64,000 bases of DNA from Blastomonas sp. SL216. GTDB taxonomy: Bacteria > Pseudomonadota > Alphaproteobacteria > Sphingomonadales > Sphingomonadaceae. The stretch's first letter is position 1; each line of letters begins with the position of its first letter. Below, piece after piece: positions 51,054-59,611 of the stretch. The DNA lies in contig CP113055.1 in assembly GCA_026625625.1 (NCBI GenBank), positions 2,110,501 through 2,174,500 of the forward strand, in the 5' to 3' direction. The translations under genes and the position numbers were made by a program. The notes under the pieces were generated by a model. That model was not told where the DNA came from and made no database searches. It saw only the letters and a program-made list of their open reading frames with translations.

Positions 51054-53195
51054 TCAGAAGCGCGCGCGGACCGTGAAGCGGGCGTTGATCGGTTCGCCCG
51101 TGGTGATGTTGTTGTCGTTGTGCGAGGCCGGGAAATAGCGGGTGTCGAACAGGTTCTCGACATTGACCTGCGCCTCGATCTGGTCCGTCAGCTTGAAGAA
51201 CAGAGCGGCATCGACGCGGGTGAAGGCGGGCAACCGCACGGTGTTCGATATGCTGGCGAACTGGCTTGCCTGGTGCGTGACGCCCAGACCAAAGCCGAGG
51301 CGCTCGTTCACGTCATAGCGGTTCCACAGGCTCGCCATATGGCGCGGCACCTGGCCGATCGCGCGGTTGGCGAGAGCGCCTGCGACCACGCGGCCGCGTT
51401 CGTCGGCGTCGAGATAGCTATAGCCTGCATTGACCTGCCAGCCGGGCAGGATCTGGCCGGTAAACTGCGCCTCGAACCCGCGTGTGCGGCTGCCGGTGAG
51501 GATCGAATTGGCGGGGTTGGCGGGATCGACCACCACGCCGTTCTCGCGATCGAGCTGGAAGATCGCTGCCGATACGCGCAGATTGTCGGCAATGTCCCAT
51601 TTCGCGCCGATCTCGTAATTGTCGAACGATTCAGGTGCCAGCGTCGCCTGGGCGGGGGTGAGCGACAGGAACTGGTCGCCCGAGCGCGGCAGGAACGTCT
51701 TGGTGTAGCTGGCGTAGAACGACATCTGCTCCATCGGCTTGAAGATCAGCCCCAGGCGCGGCGACCATTCGGTATCGGTGCGCGCAAGCAGCCGTCCGGC
51801 CTGGATGTCGTTCACATCGATCTCGAACCGGTCGTGGCGCGCGCCGAGCACGATGTCGAAATGGTCGCCGATGCCGATCTGGTCCTGCAGATAGACCGAG
51901 GTGAAATTGACCTGCGAACGGGTGTTGCGGTTGTTCACCGGGAAGGTGATCGCAGGGATGACCAGCGGGTCGGTAAAGGCAAAGGTCGCAACATTGGTGC
52001 CGCTAGTGGCAAAGCGGCCATTCTGCCGCGCGTTGGCCGATTGCTGGTCGCCATATTCGAACCCGGCCAGCAGCGTGTGGCTGAGCGGTCCGGTCTGGCC
52101 GGTCCACACCAGATTGCCTTGCACGAAAAAATTCTCGCGCTGGGTCGTATCGCGATAGGAATCGAGCGTGACGCGGCCGGCGGCCAGATTGCTCGCTGCT
52201 GCGAACAGGTTGGTATAGGCCTTGTCATAATCGGCATATTGCACGGTCATGTCGAAGCGCAGCGTATCGGTGAAGCTGTGCTCCAGCCGCCCACGCAGGA
52301 TATGCGCTTCCAGCGAAGTGGTGTTGAGCTCCGGCGATCCGAAAAAGGTGCGGTAGACACCGCGCACCGGGCCTGCCGGATTGGCGATGGTACCGCCGGT
52401 GGTCGACGGAATGCCGCGATCGACGATCCGGTCGTCATCGATGAATTCATAGGAGAAGAGCAGCCGGGTCTTTTCACCCAGGGCCGCGCCGATGGTCGGG
52501 TTGATCGCGATGCGGTTGCCACCAAAGGCATCGCGATGGTTGTCGAACTCCTCGTACATCGTGTTGATGCGCAGGCCCGCGCTATCGCCCAGCGCCGCAT
52601 TGACGTCGCTGGTCAGCGCGAACGCCCCGAAGGTGTCGACCGAGGCCGAGCCGCCGTAAAAGGTTTCGCCCAGCACCGGTGTCTTGGTGACGCGGTTGAC
52701 CACCCCGCCACCGCCGCCGCGACCGAAGAGCAGCGCGTTCGATCCCTTGAGGATCTCGACCCGCTCCAGATTGTAGAGCGGGCGGTAATATTGCACGTCA
52801 TCGCGCACGCCATCGACAAAGAAGTCGGCAGTGGTGTCCTGGCCGCGAATGGAAATCTGGTCGCGGTGCCCTTCGCCCTGGTTCGACGAGACGCCGGGGG
52901 TGTAACGCAGCACATCGGCCAGGTCCTGCAGCGCCTGGTCCTCGATCTGCTCGCGCGTGTAGACCGAGATTGCCTGAGGAATATCGACCAGCGGGGTCGG
53001 CGTCTTGGCTGCGCGCACGATGTCGAGCGCCAGATAGCCTTCGCTGCGTCCAGTCACGATGATCTCGCGCTGGTCCTCTGCGGCAGTGTCTTCGTCTTGC
53101 GCAGCATCGCCGGCCGTTTGTGCAAAAACCGGTGCAGCAAAGCCCAGGACCGATACCGCGCTGACGGCAACCAGCAGACGTGACTTGAACAGCAT
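51054..53195 (-). CDS. TonB-dependent siderophore receptor
   Basis: Outer-membrane ferric siderophore receptor, 713 aa, most like catecholate-type receptors. The signal peptide is MLFKSRLLVAVSAVSVLGFA with cleavage after AQ; a TonB box-like EIIVTG lies near residue 47. The plug domain includes ALQDLADVLRYTPGVSSNQGEGHRDQISIRG (two parts) and VEILKGSNALLFGRGGGGGVVNRVTK. The barrel ends with an aromatic residue (TVRARF). The start is ATG 53195; a longer open frame runs through the promoter and Fur box region and is artefactual. Fur regulation is indicated by the upstream box. It is divergent from the hydrolase gene at 53401. Confidence 0.93.
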   Translation of the reverse strand: MLFKSRLLVAVSAVSVLGFAAPVFAQTAGDAAQDEDTAAEDQREIIVTGRSEGYLALDIVRAAKTPTPLVDIPQAISVYTREQIEDQALQDLADVLRYTPGVSSNQGEGHRDQISIRGQDTTADFFVDGVRDDVQYYRPLYNLERVEILKGSNALLFGRGGGGGVVNRVTKTPVLGETFYGGSASVDTFGAFALTSDVNAALGDSAGLRINTMYEEFDNHRDAFGGNRIAINPTIGAALGEKTRLLFSYEFIDDDRIVDRGIPSTTGGTIANPAGPVRGVYRTFFGSPELNTTSLEAHILRGRLEHSFTDTLRFDMTVQYADYDKAYTNLFAAASNLAAGRVTLDSYRDTTQRENFFVQGNLVWTGQTGPLSHTLLAGFEYGDQQSANARQNGRFATSGTNVATFAFTDPLVIPAITFPVNNRNTRSQVNFTSVYLQDQIGIGDHFDIVLGARHDRFEIDVNDIQAGRLLARTDTEWSPRLGLIFKPMEQMSFYASYTKTFLPRSGDQFLSLTPAQATLAPESFDNYEIGAKWDIADNLRVSAAIFQLDRENGVVVDPANPANSILTGSRTRGFEAQFTGQILPGWQVNAGYSYLDADERGRVVAGALANRAIGQVPRHMASLWNRYDVNERLGFGLGVTHQASQFASISNTVRLPAFTRVDAALFFKLTDQIEAQVNVENLFDTRYFPASHNDNNITTGEPINARFTVRARF

Positions 53196-53258
53196 AAATG
53201 AACCATCCCATCGGCGCGGCCATGGCGTGGCAGCGATTCTCGTTCTCAAGGTCGCCGC

Positions 53259-53277
53259 ACTAATGATAAGCATTCTT
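53259..53277 (-). promoter_or_regulatory. Fur box upstream of the siderophore receptor
   Basis: ACTAATGATAAGCATTCTT (plus-strand reading) matches 14 of 19 positions of the classical Fur consensus GATAATGATAATCATTATC, including the central AATGATAA-CATT. It is 64 bp upstream of the receptor start codon and 124 bp before the divergent hydrolase gene, so both could respond to iron. Confidence 0.75.
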
Positions 53278-53400
53278 AACTGCAACACAAAACAGCGCGC
53301 CGAGGCTTGACAGAGATGCGCGCTGCAAGGTGCTGGAAGTGCAGCGATATTGCCACTAGCATGCGCACGAGGCACTGCTGTCGCGAGGAACCCTGACCCG

Positions 53401-54435
53401 ATGATCAAATTGCTGAAATGGCTGGCTATCCTGCTGATCGTCGCAGTCATCGGCCTGGGCATCTGGGGCTTTGCACCGAATATCGAGCCAAGCGAACTGC
53501 AGGCGCAATATGGCCAGCCGCCCTCGCGCTTTGTCGAACTGCCCAATGGCCAGAGCGTCCATATTCGCGACGAGGGTCCGCGCGACGCGCCGGCCATCCT
53601 GCTGATCCATGGCTCCAACGCGTCGCTGCACACCTGGCAGGGCTGGGTCGATGATCTGAAGAAGGATTATCGCGTGGTGCGCTATGACCAGCCGGGCCAT
53701 GGCCTCACTGGCGCACAGATCAAGGGCGACTACAGCACCGAGGCGTTCCGCGACACCGGGGCAGAGGTGATGAACGCGCTCGGCATCAACCGCTATGTCG
53801 TGGCGGGCAATTCGATGGGCGGCTGGGTCGCGTGGAACATCGCGCTCAAATATCCGAAGCGCGTCACAGGGCTGGTGCTGGTCGACAGCTCGGGTGCGCC
53901 CGAGGCCAAGCCGACCAGGATTCCGATCGGCTTCCGGCTGGCGCAAAGCGCGGCGGTCCGGCCGATCCTGAAGGTCTTCACGCCGCGCAGCATCATCGAA
54001 CAGAGCCTGCAGCAAAGCGTCGGCGATCCATCCAAGGTCACGCCCGCAATGGTCGATCTCTACTGGAAGCTGCTGCGCCATCCCGGCAATCGCGAGGCGA
54101 CGGTGGCGCGCGGCGATTTCCCCCGCAAACCCGCCGATGCGATGGAATTTGCCGGGCTGACCATGCCCTCGCTGATCCTGTGGGGAAAGAAGGACACGCT
54201 GATCCCGCTGGCCAATGCCATCTGGTTCTCGCGCCAGCTGCCCAACGACACGCTCGTCACCTATGACGATCTGGGTCATATCCCGATGGAGGAAGACCCC
54301 AGGCGCACCGTCGCCGATTTGCGCGCCTGGCTGGAAAAGACCGGACTCAATCGCACTGCAACAGCCACGACACAATCAGGCTCTAGCCCTGCCGCTGCGC
54401 CTGCCGCCGCAGATGCGGTGCAGCAGGGAGGCTGA
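53401..54435 (+). CDS. Alpha/beta-hydrolase, membrane-anchored
   Basis: Predicted hydrolase of 344 aa with an N-terminal membrane anchor (residues 5-23, KLLKWLAILLIVAVIGLGIWG). The oxyanion region is LIHGSNASLHTW, the nucleophile Ser138 is in VAGNSMGGWVAW, and the acid and histidine are in LWGKKDTLIPL and YDDLGHIPMEEDP, making a full triad. A low-complexity Ala/Pro/Thr tail occupies the last 30 residues. The start ATG 53401 is the first residue of MIKLLKW. The orphan ParA gene starts one base after its stop. Substrate unknown. Confidence 0.86.
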   Translation: MIKLLKWLAILLIVAVIGLGIWGFAPNIEPSELQAQYGQPPSRFVELPNGQSVHIRDEGPRDAPAILLIHGSNASLHTWQGWVDDLKKDYRVVRYDQPGHGLTGAQIKGDYSTEAFRDTGAEVMNALGINRYVVAGNSMGGWVAWNIALKYPKRVTGLVLVDSSGAPEAKPTRIPIGFRLAQSAAVRPILKVFTPRSIIEQSLQQSVGDPSKVTPAMVDLYWKLLRHPGNREATVARGDFPRKPADAMEFAGLTMPSLILWGKKDTLIPLANAIWFSRQLPNDTLVTYDDLGHIPMEEDPRRTVADLRAWLEKTGLNRTATATTQSGSSPAAAPAAADAVQQGG

Positions 54436-54436
54436 T

Positions 54437-55192
54437 ATGGGGGACCGGATGCACAGCATTGCCGTCTACAATCTGAAAGGCGGCGTGGGTAAAACCACCA
54501 GCGCGGTCAATCTGGCATGGTGCTCTGCGGTCCTCTCCTCGCGTCGTACGCTGTTATGGGATCTCGATCCGCAAGGCGCGGCGAGCCATCTGATCGGCGA
54601 TGACAAGGCGGTGAAGGACGAGGCGCGGTCGATCTTCGCGCGCGACGTGTCGCCCGAAAAGCTGGTGCGCCCCTCGCGCATCCCGGGGCTCGATCTGCTG
54701 GCGGCGGACCACTCGCTGCGCGGGCTGGACCGGATGCTGTTCGAGATCGGCAAGGCCAAGCGGCTGAAGAAGCTGATCGACGGGCTGGGCAAGCATTATG
54801 ACCGCATCGTGCTCGATTGCCCGCCGGGCCTCAGCGAAACATCGGACCAGGTGCTGCGCGCGGCCGATCTGGTGATCGTGCCGATCATCCCTTCGCCGCT
54901 GTCGCAGCGCGCCTTTGTCGAGGTGCAGAACTATCTGGACGGCAAATCGGGTCGGCATGCCCCGATGCTGCCGGTGTTCGTGATGGTCGACCGCAGGCGT
55001 GCGCTGCACAAGCAGGCGCTGGAGACCTATCCAGACTGGCCGGTCATCCCGATGGCCAGCGCGGTCGAGCGGATTGCGGAAGAGCGGCTGCCGGTGGGCG
55101 CGTTCGACGCAAAAAGCCCGGCGGCCCAGGCTTATGCGAAATTGTGGCAGGGGATCGAGCGCAAGCTCGCCGTTCAGAAGGGCAGCGGATAA
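54437..55192 (+). CDS. ParA-family ATPase (orphan)
   Basis: Deviant Walker ATPase of 251 aa. The Walker A sequence is LKGGVGKTTSAVNLA (K14-GGVGKTT), the Walker A' Asp is in LLWDLDPQGAASHLIG, and Walker B is in DRIVLDCPPGLSETSDQVLRAADLVIVPIIPSPLSQRAF, read in two parts. The start is ATG 54437, one base after the hydrolase stop, with GGAGG upstream. No parB gene or centromere-like repeat is nearby, so it is not a plasmid partition set. Such orphan ParA proteins place protein arrays, cellulose or chemotaxis machinery, or regulate division; which one applies cannot be told here. Confidence 0.87.
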   Translation: MGDRMHSIAVYNLKGGVGKTTSAVNLAWCSAVLSSRRTLLWDLDPQGAASHLIGDDKAVKDEARSIFARDVSPEKLVRPSRIPGLDLLAADHSLRGLDRMLFEIGKAKRLKKLIDGLGKHYDRIVLDCPPGLSETSDQVLRAADLVIVPIIPSPLSQRAFVEVQNYLDGKSGRHAPMLPVFVMVDRRRALHKQALETYPDWPVIPMASAVERIAEERLPVGAFDAKSPAAQAYAKLWQGIERKLAVQKGSG

Positions 55193-55302
55193 CGCGCCAG
55201 GATCAGCGCGCTGGCGCATCCAGAAACGAGCACGAAACGCAGCACCACGGTCCAGGCGGCATCTGTTTGGGCGCGGGCGGAGATGGCGATGGCTTTGCTC
55301 AT
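55174..55302 (-). CDS. Possible small membrane protein, 42 aa
   Basis: A short frame, MSKAIAISARAQTDAAWTVV at its N terminus followed by LRFVLVSGCASALILARYPL, PF: one predicted membrane helix with a basic-polar head. It overlaps the 3' end of the ParA gene on the other strand by 19 bp. The ribosome site is weak. No family known. It is the only reading frame in this gap with a plausible protein-like composition. Confidence 0.35.
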   Translation of the reverse strand: MSKAIAISARAQTDAAWTVVLRFVLVSGCASALILARYPLPF

Positions 55303-55354
55303 GCCGCCAAGGGTCACGCAAAGGCACTAAGATCGCGTTAACGCGCCAAGCCAG

Positions 55355-55735
55355 TCATCGAATCAGGCGGATTTCCACGCCCACATCCAGCCCTTGCCAT
55401 TGCCTGTCGGCGGTGATTACCGGCACGCCTTCCTGGCGAGCCAGTGCCAGGCAGGCCCGATCACCGAGTGAAAGACCGCGATGGCGAGTGGGCTCACGCA
55501 AACCTGCTGTCACTCGAGCATGAACCGCACCGAATGGCACAACCGCGATATTGAGTCGCGCCACTTGGCGCTCTGCAAAATCCGAATTCATGCCGCGATC
55601 GAGGCACCTGGTCAGGATTTCGCTATAGTTGACGCTCGATAGCAATCCGTCGAGCAATTCGCCGACATCCAGATTTCCGATTGGCTCCTCAAAGAGGACA
55701 GCCAGAACCACTGAAGCGTCTAGAACGAAAGCCAT
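55355..55735 (-). CDS. PIN-domain RNase, VapC-type toxin
   Basis: A 126-aa PIN-domain protein from ATG 55735 (MAFVLDASVVLA). The acidic residues of the metal site are visible: Asp in VLDASV (residue 6), Glu in SSVNYSEIL, Asp in LSLGDRACLALA and Asp in ITADRQW. VapC proteins cleave tRNA or rRNA when freed from their antitoxin. Its ATG shares a base with the antitoxin stop (TGATG), as usual for this pair. The sequence is slightly less GC-rich than its neighbours. Confidence 0.85.
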   Translation of the reverse strand: MAFVLDASVVLAVLFEEPIGNLDVGELLDGLLSSVNYSEILTRCLDRGMNSDFAERQVARLNIAVVPFGAVHARVTAGLREPTRHRGLSLGDRACLALARQEGVPVITADRQWQGLDVGVEIRLIR

Positions 55736-56022
55736 CACCGTCTATCGCGCGGGACTGAGGCGGCTGCTTCATCATCCTCCTGCTGAGCTTCCCGACGGCG
55801 CTCTGCTATGAGGTCGTCGACCATGCTGCGCCCATCCTGAGGCTGGTATGGGCGAAACACCTCCTGAACCTCTCGCACCACCTGCCGATAGCTCTTTACC
55901 ACCAGCGCCTCGCCCTCGCGCTCCAGAACCAGGCGGTCACCATCAGCAAAACCGAGCTCACGGCGCAGCTCTGCCGGAATGACGATCTTGCCGCCCTTGA
56001 TCACCTTGGCCGAATAGGTCAT
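55735..56022 (-). CDS. AbrB/MazE/SpoVT-fold antitoxin, VapB-type
   Basis: A 95-aa protein whose N-terminal 45 residues make the swapped-hairpin DNA-binding fold: AKVIKGGKIVIPAELRRELGFADGDRLVLEREGEALVVKS, read as strands around the KIVIPAELR core. The C-terminal 45 residues are charged, unfolded-looking and include DDLIAERRREAQQEDDEAAA, the part that would bind the toxin. It is first in the operon, with the PIN-domain toxin directly after it, so self-repression is expected. No operator palindrome was identified. Confidence 0.85.
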   Translation of the reverse strand: MTYSAKVIKGGKIVIPAELRRELGFADGDRLVLEREGEALVVKSYRQVVREVQEVFRPYQPQDGRSMVDDLIAERRREAQQEDDEAAASVPRDRR

Positions 56023-56078
56023 GCGTGCCTCCTTGGGTCCTGCCTTGTACCACAGGACCCAAGGGCACTCAACGAAGC

Positions 56079-56828
56079 TTACTGGCCGATAGCGGCCAAG
56101 CTGCCATCCGGCCCCTTGGCGACGATGGTCAGCGAACCGGGATCGATCTCTGCCAGGTCCTGGCCGAAATCGAAGAACCAGGCATAGCCCTGGGCGGCGC
56201 GCCAGAAGCGGAAGCCTTCATCGAAATAGCCAAGGTCGCCGCACACCGCGACAGGACTGCCATCTGCCGTAGTCGATCCGTTGGGGTCGGCATCGACCAC
56301 CATTGCATCCTTAGGCCAGCCTTGCTGATTGGCCGGTCGGGCCTTGCACTTGGCCGCTTCGGCCTGGTCTTCGATCACCGAACGCGCGCGCTGGGTGATC
56401 GCCTCGGCGGGATCGCCCTCTGCGGTGTACATATAGCCGATGGTCAGCGGCTCGCCCAGTTCGCCCAGCATCGCGGCCTTGGTCATCTGCAACTCGGCGC
56501 GCTCGGCCCCGCCGGCCACTTCGATCTGCACCGCCTTGTCGCCGCAGACGAGGCCGCGATAGAGCAGCACTTCATCGGCAGGAAGCGCGGCTTCCATCAC
56601 CTGCCATTCGCAGCCATCGGGTGCCTCTGGCGAAGCGCTGGCATCCATGTTCATGTAATTGACCGCCCGGCCCTTGCACAGGCCGGTCAGCTTCAGCTTC
56701 TCGCCATCATCGGCGCAGCTGGCATCAGCGGCCTTGTCCGCCCCTTCTGGAGCCTTGTCATCGGCTCCGCCGCCGCACCCCATGAGTGAAAGGCTGAGCA
56801 CGCCAGCCAGCATCCATTTGCCACGCAT
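56079..56828 (-). CDS. Lipoprotein of unknown function (DUF-like, cysteine-rich)
   Basis: A 249-aa putative lipoprotein from ATG 56828 with GAGAGG six bases upstream. The lipobox is LSLMGC (Cys18). After an acidic, alanine-rich linker come Cys-containing segments (ASCADDG, GLCKGRAVNYMNMD, DGCEWQV, VCGDKAVQ, KCKARP, VCGDLGYFDEGFRFWRAAQGY). Six or more cysteines suggest disulfides in the periplasm. No known domain is recognised. It is followed by another lipoprotein gene upstream on the same strand (56907-57422), so they may form a pair. Confidence 0.68.
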   Translation of the reverse strand: MRGKWMLAGVLSLSLMGCGGGADDKAPEGADKAADASCADDGEKLKLTGLCKGRAVNYMNMDASASPEAPDGCEWQVMEAALPADEVLLYRGLVCGDKAVQIEVAGGAERAELQMTKAAMLGELGEPLTIGYMYTAEGDPAEAITQRARSVIEDQAEAAKCKARPANQQGWPKDAMVVDADPNGSTTADGSPVAVCGDLGYFDEGFRFWRAAQGYAWFFDFGQDLAEIDPGSLTIVAKGPDGSLAAIGQ

Positions 56829-56906
56829 TCCGGACCTCTCTTTCGTCAAAAGACAGGTCCGGGCGCTGCGCCCCCCGCAAATAGCGACCGGACCTGCCAG
56901 AAAATG

Positions 56907-57422
56907 TCAGCCTTCGCTTTCGCCCTGCGTGCAGAAGGTGACAAACGTGTCGGCTTCGCCCTCGGCAGGCGCGTCGACATTGATCGTGTTCATGCCGAAC
57001 GACAGCACCTGCTTGCCGGCAAAGGCGCTCTTGAAATTGTCAGGCAGCGGCGCGCTGCCGCTGGCAAAGCCGTCACCCCCTGCGGGCACCATGATGCTGA
57101 GCGCCGGTTCGCCGCCATCGGGGGCAAGAGTCAGCGCGATCTCTTCGGGAATGCGTGCAAAGCCCGGCACTTCCATCTCCACCGTCTTGCTGCCGTTGGC
57201 GCATTTCAGCGTGGCAAGCGGTGCATCCGCGCCATTGGCCAGCGACATCACGGTCTTGCCGTCTTCGGCCGAGATCGACCAGATCGGGCCGGAAGCAGCG
57301 GGTGCGGCTTCAGTCGCCGCCTCTCCCTCGGCAGTGGCCTCGGCGGCCTTTTCCCCGCCGCACGCGGCCAGCACAGACACCATCATCGTCACGCCCAGAA
57401 GGCGCAGCTTGGTCAGTTTCAT
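56907..57422 (-). CDS. Lipoprotein of unknown function
   Basis: A 171-aa putative lipoprotein from ATG 57422. The signal MKLTKLRLLGVTMMVSVLAAC ends with a lipobox VLAAC at Cys21. A low-complexity Ala/Glu linker (residues 22-45) precedes a domain with PIWSISAEDGKTVMSLANG and LATLKCANGSKTVEMEVPGF, then TFVTFCTQGESEG at the end; two cysteines may form a disulfide. The open frame upstream of this start overlaps no ribosome site and was not used. It lies 78 bp from the second lipoprotein gene and has the same style of signal peptide plus acidic linker. Confidence 0.7.
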   Translation of the reverse strand: MKLTKLRLLGVTMMVSVLAACGGEKAAEATAEGEAATEAAPAASGPIWSISAEDGKTVMSLANGADAPLATLKCANGSKTVEMEVPGFARIPEEIALTLAPDGGEPALSIMVPAGGDGFASGSAPLPDNFKSAFAGKQVLSFGMNTINVDAPAEGEADTFVTFCTQGESEG

Positions 57423-57550
57423 CGCATATTCCCCATCTCGATCCGGTCCGCAGGCCCTCCCCTGCGATCCTCGCGCGAAACTAGGGGGACGCGCGCCTGG
57501 GGCAAGCGCAATCCGGGGTGCCTGTACGGCTGTACAGGGCAGCTGCCCGC

Positions 57551-58030
57551 CTAGCTGGCGGCAAGCCGATCCAGCGCCTCGCCCTCGATCCGCCAGGGCT
57601 CCCAGCCCTTCGAATGATGCGCGCCGATATGGGTATAGAATTCCCGCGCCTTCTCGTTCCAGTCGAGCACGGCCCAGTCCATTCGCGCGCACCCGCGCGC
57701 CTTGGCCTCGCGCGCCAAAGCCGTCAGCAGCGCCCGCCCGGTGCCGGTGCCGCGCGCCGTGTCCGCGACGAACAGATCTTCCAGATAGAGCGATGGCGCG
57801 CCGGTCCAGGTCGAATAGGTGAGGAACCACAGGGCCAGCCCGACGATCTCGCCCTCGATCTCGGCCAAATGCGCGAACACCTGTGGGTTCTCGCCGAACA
57901 AGGTGGCGCGCAGCGACGCTTCGGTTGCCTTGACCGCATCGGGCTCGCGCTCATAGACCGCCAACGCGATGACCATGCGCAGAATAGCAGCCTCGTCGCC
58001 GGGCACTGCCGACCGGATTGTTACAGTCAT
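57551..58030 (-). CDS. GNAT acetyltransferase, diamine/thialysine acetyltransferase-like
   Basis: A 159-aa GNAT protein. YLEDLFVADTARGTGTGRALLTALAREAKARGCARMDWAVLDWNEKAREFYTHIGA (read in two parts) is typical of the spermidine/spermine or thialysine acetyltransferase branch, where the R/Q-x-x-G-x-G/A motif is RGTGTG. The substrate may be a polyamine, thialysine or another primary amine. It follows sugE by 11 bp, so it may be part of the ispG-sugE transcript. Confidence 0.84.
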   Translation of the reverse strand: MTVTIRSAVPGDEAAILRMVIALAVYEREPDAVKATEASLRATLFGENPQVFAHLAEIEGEIVGLALWFLTYSTWTGAPSLYLEDLFVADTARGTGTGRALLTALAREAKARGCARMDWAVLDWNEKAREFYTHIGAHHSKGWEPWRIEGEALDRLAAS

Positions 58031-58041
58031 TTTTCGTGTTC

Positions 58042-58365
58042 CTAATGCTGCCCGGCAAATTTAAGACCGATGACGCAGCCGATTAGCCCGATGATCAGCG
58101 CAAGCCGCACAATGCCCAGCGTCTCATCACCGGTCGCAACGCCCACTGCCAGGGTACCGACGGCACCAATGCCCACCCATACTGCATAGGCGGTTCCCAG
58201 CGGAATTACCTTGGCTGCCTTGTCGAGCAGGGTGAAGCTCAGAAATGCGCAGAGGATAAAGCCCGCCGTCCAGCCAATCTCGCGAAAGCCGTTTGCATAG
58301 CGCATGCAGGTAGTGAACCCGACCTCGAACAGGCCGGCACCCAGCAGCAAAAGCCATGGCCCCAT
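58042..58365 (-). CDS. sugE: SMR family exporter, SugE/Gdx-like (guanidinium or quaternary ammonium)
   Basis: Four-helix small multidrug resistance protein, 107 aa. The essential glutamate is Glu14 in LLGAGLFEVGFTTCMRYANGF, and IPLGTAYAVWVGIGAVGTLAVGV is the SugE/Gdx form of helix 3 (KSLPVGTAYAVWTGIGAVG in E. coli). The KLSTH-type end is GLKFAGQH. Gdx proteins export guanidinium; some close relatives export quaternary ammonium compounds. No guanidine riboswitch was seen upstream since the gene lies 3 bp after ispG. Assignment to the Gdx subtype is based on the helix 1 and 3 motifs. Confidence 0.86.
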   Translation of the reverse strand: MGPWLLLLGAGLFEVGFTTCMRYANGFREIGWTAGFILCAFLSFTLLDKAAKVIPLGTAYAVWVGIGAVGTLAVGVATGDETLGIVRLALIIGLIGCVIGLKFAGQH

Positions 58366-58368
58366 GGA

Positions 58369-59520
58369 CTATTCCGCCGCGACCGGCTCGGCATTCCCGG
58401 CGTCGCTGGCTTCCGCCTCGATCTCGGCGGCCTTGGCCTCGACCAGCCTGACGATATGCTCGACCATGCCTTCATCCTCGACCGTATGGTCGGTGATGCC
58501 GGACAGGTACACCATATGCTTGCCCTTGCCGCCGCCGGTCAGGCCGATGTCGGTCTCGCGCGCTTCGCCCGGGCCGTTGACGACACAGCCAAGCACCGAG
58601 AGCGAGATAGGCGTATTGATATGCTGCAGCCGCTCTTCCAGCTTCTGCACCGTGCGGATCACGTCAAAGCCCTGGCGCGCGCAGCTGGGGCAGCTGACGA
58701 TGCGGACACCGCGGGTGCGGATGCCCAGCGATTTCAGGATCTCGTATCCGACACGCACCTCTTCCTCGGGCTCTGCCGAGAGCGAGACGCGGATGGTATC
58801 GCCAATCCCCGCCCAGAGCAGGTTGCCGATGCCGATCGCGCTCTTCACCGTGCCGCCGATCAGCCCGCCTGCTTCGGTAATGCCGAGGTGCAGCGGGCAA
58901 TCGACCGCATCGGCAAGCTGCTGATAGGCCGCGACCGCCAAGAACACGTCGCTCGCCTTTACCGCGACCTTGAACTCGTGGAAATCATGGTCCTGCAGCA
59001 GCTTGATATGGTCGAGCGCGCTTTCGACCAGCGCCTCGGGACAGGGCTCGCCATATTTTTCGAGCAGGTCCTTCTCGAGCGAACCGGCGTTGACGCCGAT
59101 GCGGATCGCGCAGCCATTGGCCTTCGCCGCGTTGACGACCTCTCGCACGCGGTCGGACGAACCGATATTGCCGGGGTTGATGCGCAGGCACGCAGCGCCT
59201 GCATCGGCAGCTTCCAGCGCGCGCTTGTAGTGGAAATGGATGTCCGCGACGATCGGCACCTTGGCGGCGCGGGTGATCTGCTTCATCGCGGCGGTGGATT
59301 CGACATCGGGGCACGAGACGCGGATGATGTCGACGCCGGCATCCTCGCAGCGGCGGATCTGATCGATCGTCGCCCTGGCATCGGATGTCAGCGTGTTGGT
59401 CATGGTCTGCACGCTGACCGGCGCATCGCCGCCCACCGGAACCTTGCCGACCATGATCTGGCGGCACTTGCGCCGATCGATATCGCGCCAGGGTCGCAAA
59501 GAGGGGTTGTGGGCCGACAT
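58369..59520 (-). CDS. ispG: (E)-4-Hydroxy-3-methylbut-2-enyl-diphosphate synthase
   Basis: Next-to-last step of the MEP isoprenoid pathway. The 383-aa protein has the TIM barrel ([49 protein letters not shown]) and the C-terminal 4Fe-4S domain with [12 protein letters not shown] and [22 protein letters not shown], holding the three cysteines and catalytic glutamate. The start is ATG 59520, the gene being divergent from the M20 peptidase gene. sugE begins 3 bp after its stop. The C-terminal tail of about 15 acidic-alanine residues is longer than in E. coli. Confidence 0.96.
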   Translation of the reverse strand: MSAHNPSLRPWRDIDRRKCRQIMVGKVPVGGDAPVSVQTMTNTLTSDARATIDQIRRCEDAGVDIIRVSCPDVESTAAMKQITRAAKVPIVADIHFHYKRALEAADAGAACLRINPGNIGSSDRVREVVNAAKANGCAIRIGVNAGSLEKDLLEKYGEPCPEALVESALDHIKLLQDHDFHEFKVAVKASDVFLAVAAYQQLADAVDCPLHLGITEAGGLIGGTVKSAIGIGNLLWAGIGDTIRVSLSAEPEEEVRVGYEILKSLGIRTRGVRIVSCPSCARQGFDVIRTVQKLEERLQHINTPISLSVLGCVVNGPGEARETDIGLTGGGKGKHMVYLSGITDHTVEDEGMVEHIVRLVEAKAAEIEAEASDAGNAEPVAAE

Positions 59521-59611
59521 GAATTGTTCTCCAAGAGTGTGACGCAGCTATAGTCGCTTCGACCGGCTTTGGCGAGATGTGCGGGTGATAGAAAAGGGGA
59601 CGCCGAATACC

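Noticed and set aside
51120-53183. A 687-codon plus-strand open frame opposite the siderophore receptor gene
   Set aside because: Same codon-bias artefact; no recognisable domain and no ribosome site, and the receptor on the other strand is convincing.
53196-53633. A 146-codon N-terminal extension of the siderophore receptor
   Set aside because: It would put the signal peptide deep inside the protein and cover the Fur box and the divergent hydrolase gene; ATG 53195 begins a clean signal peptide.
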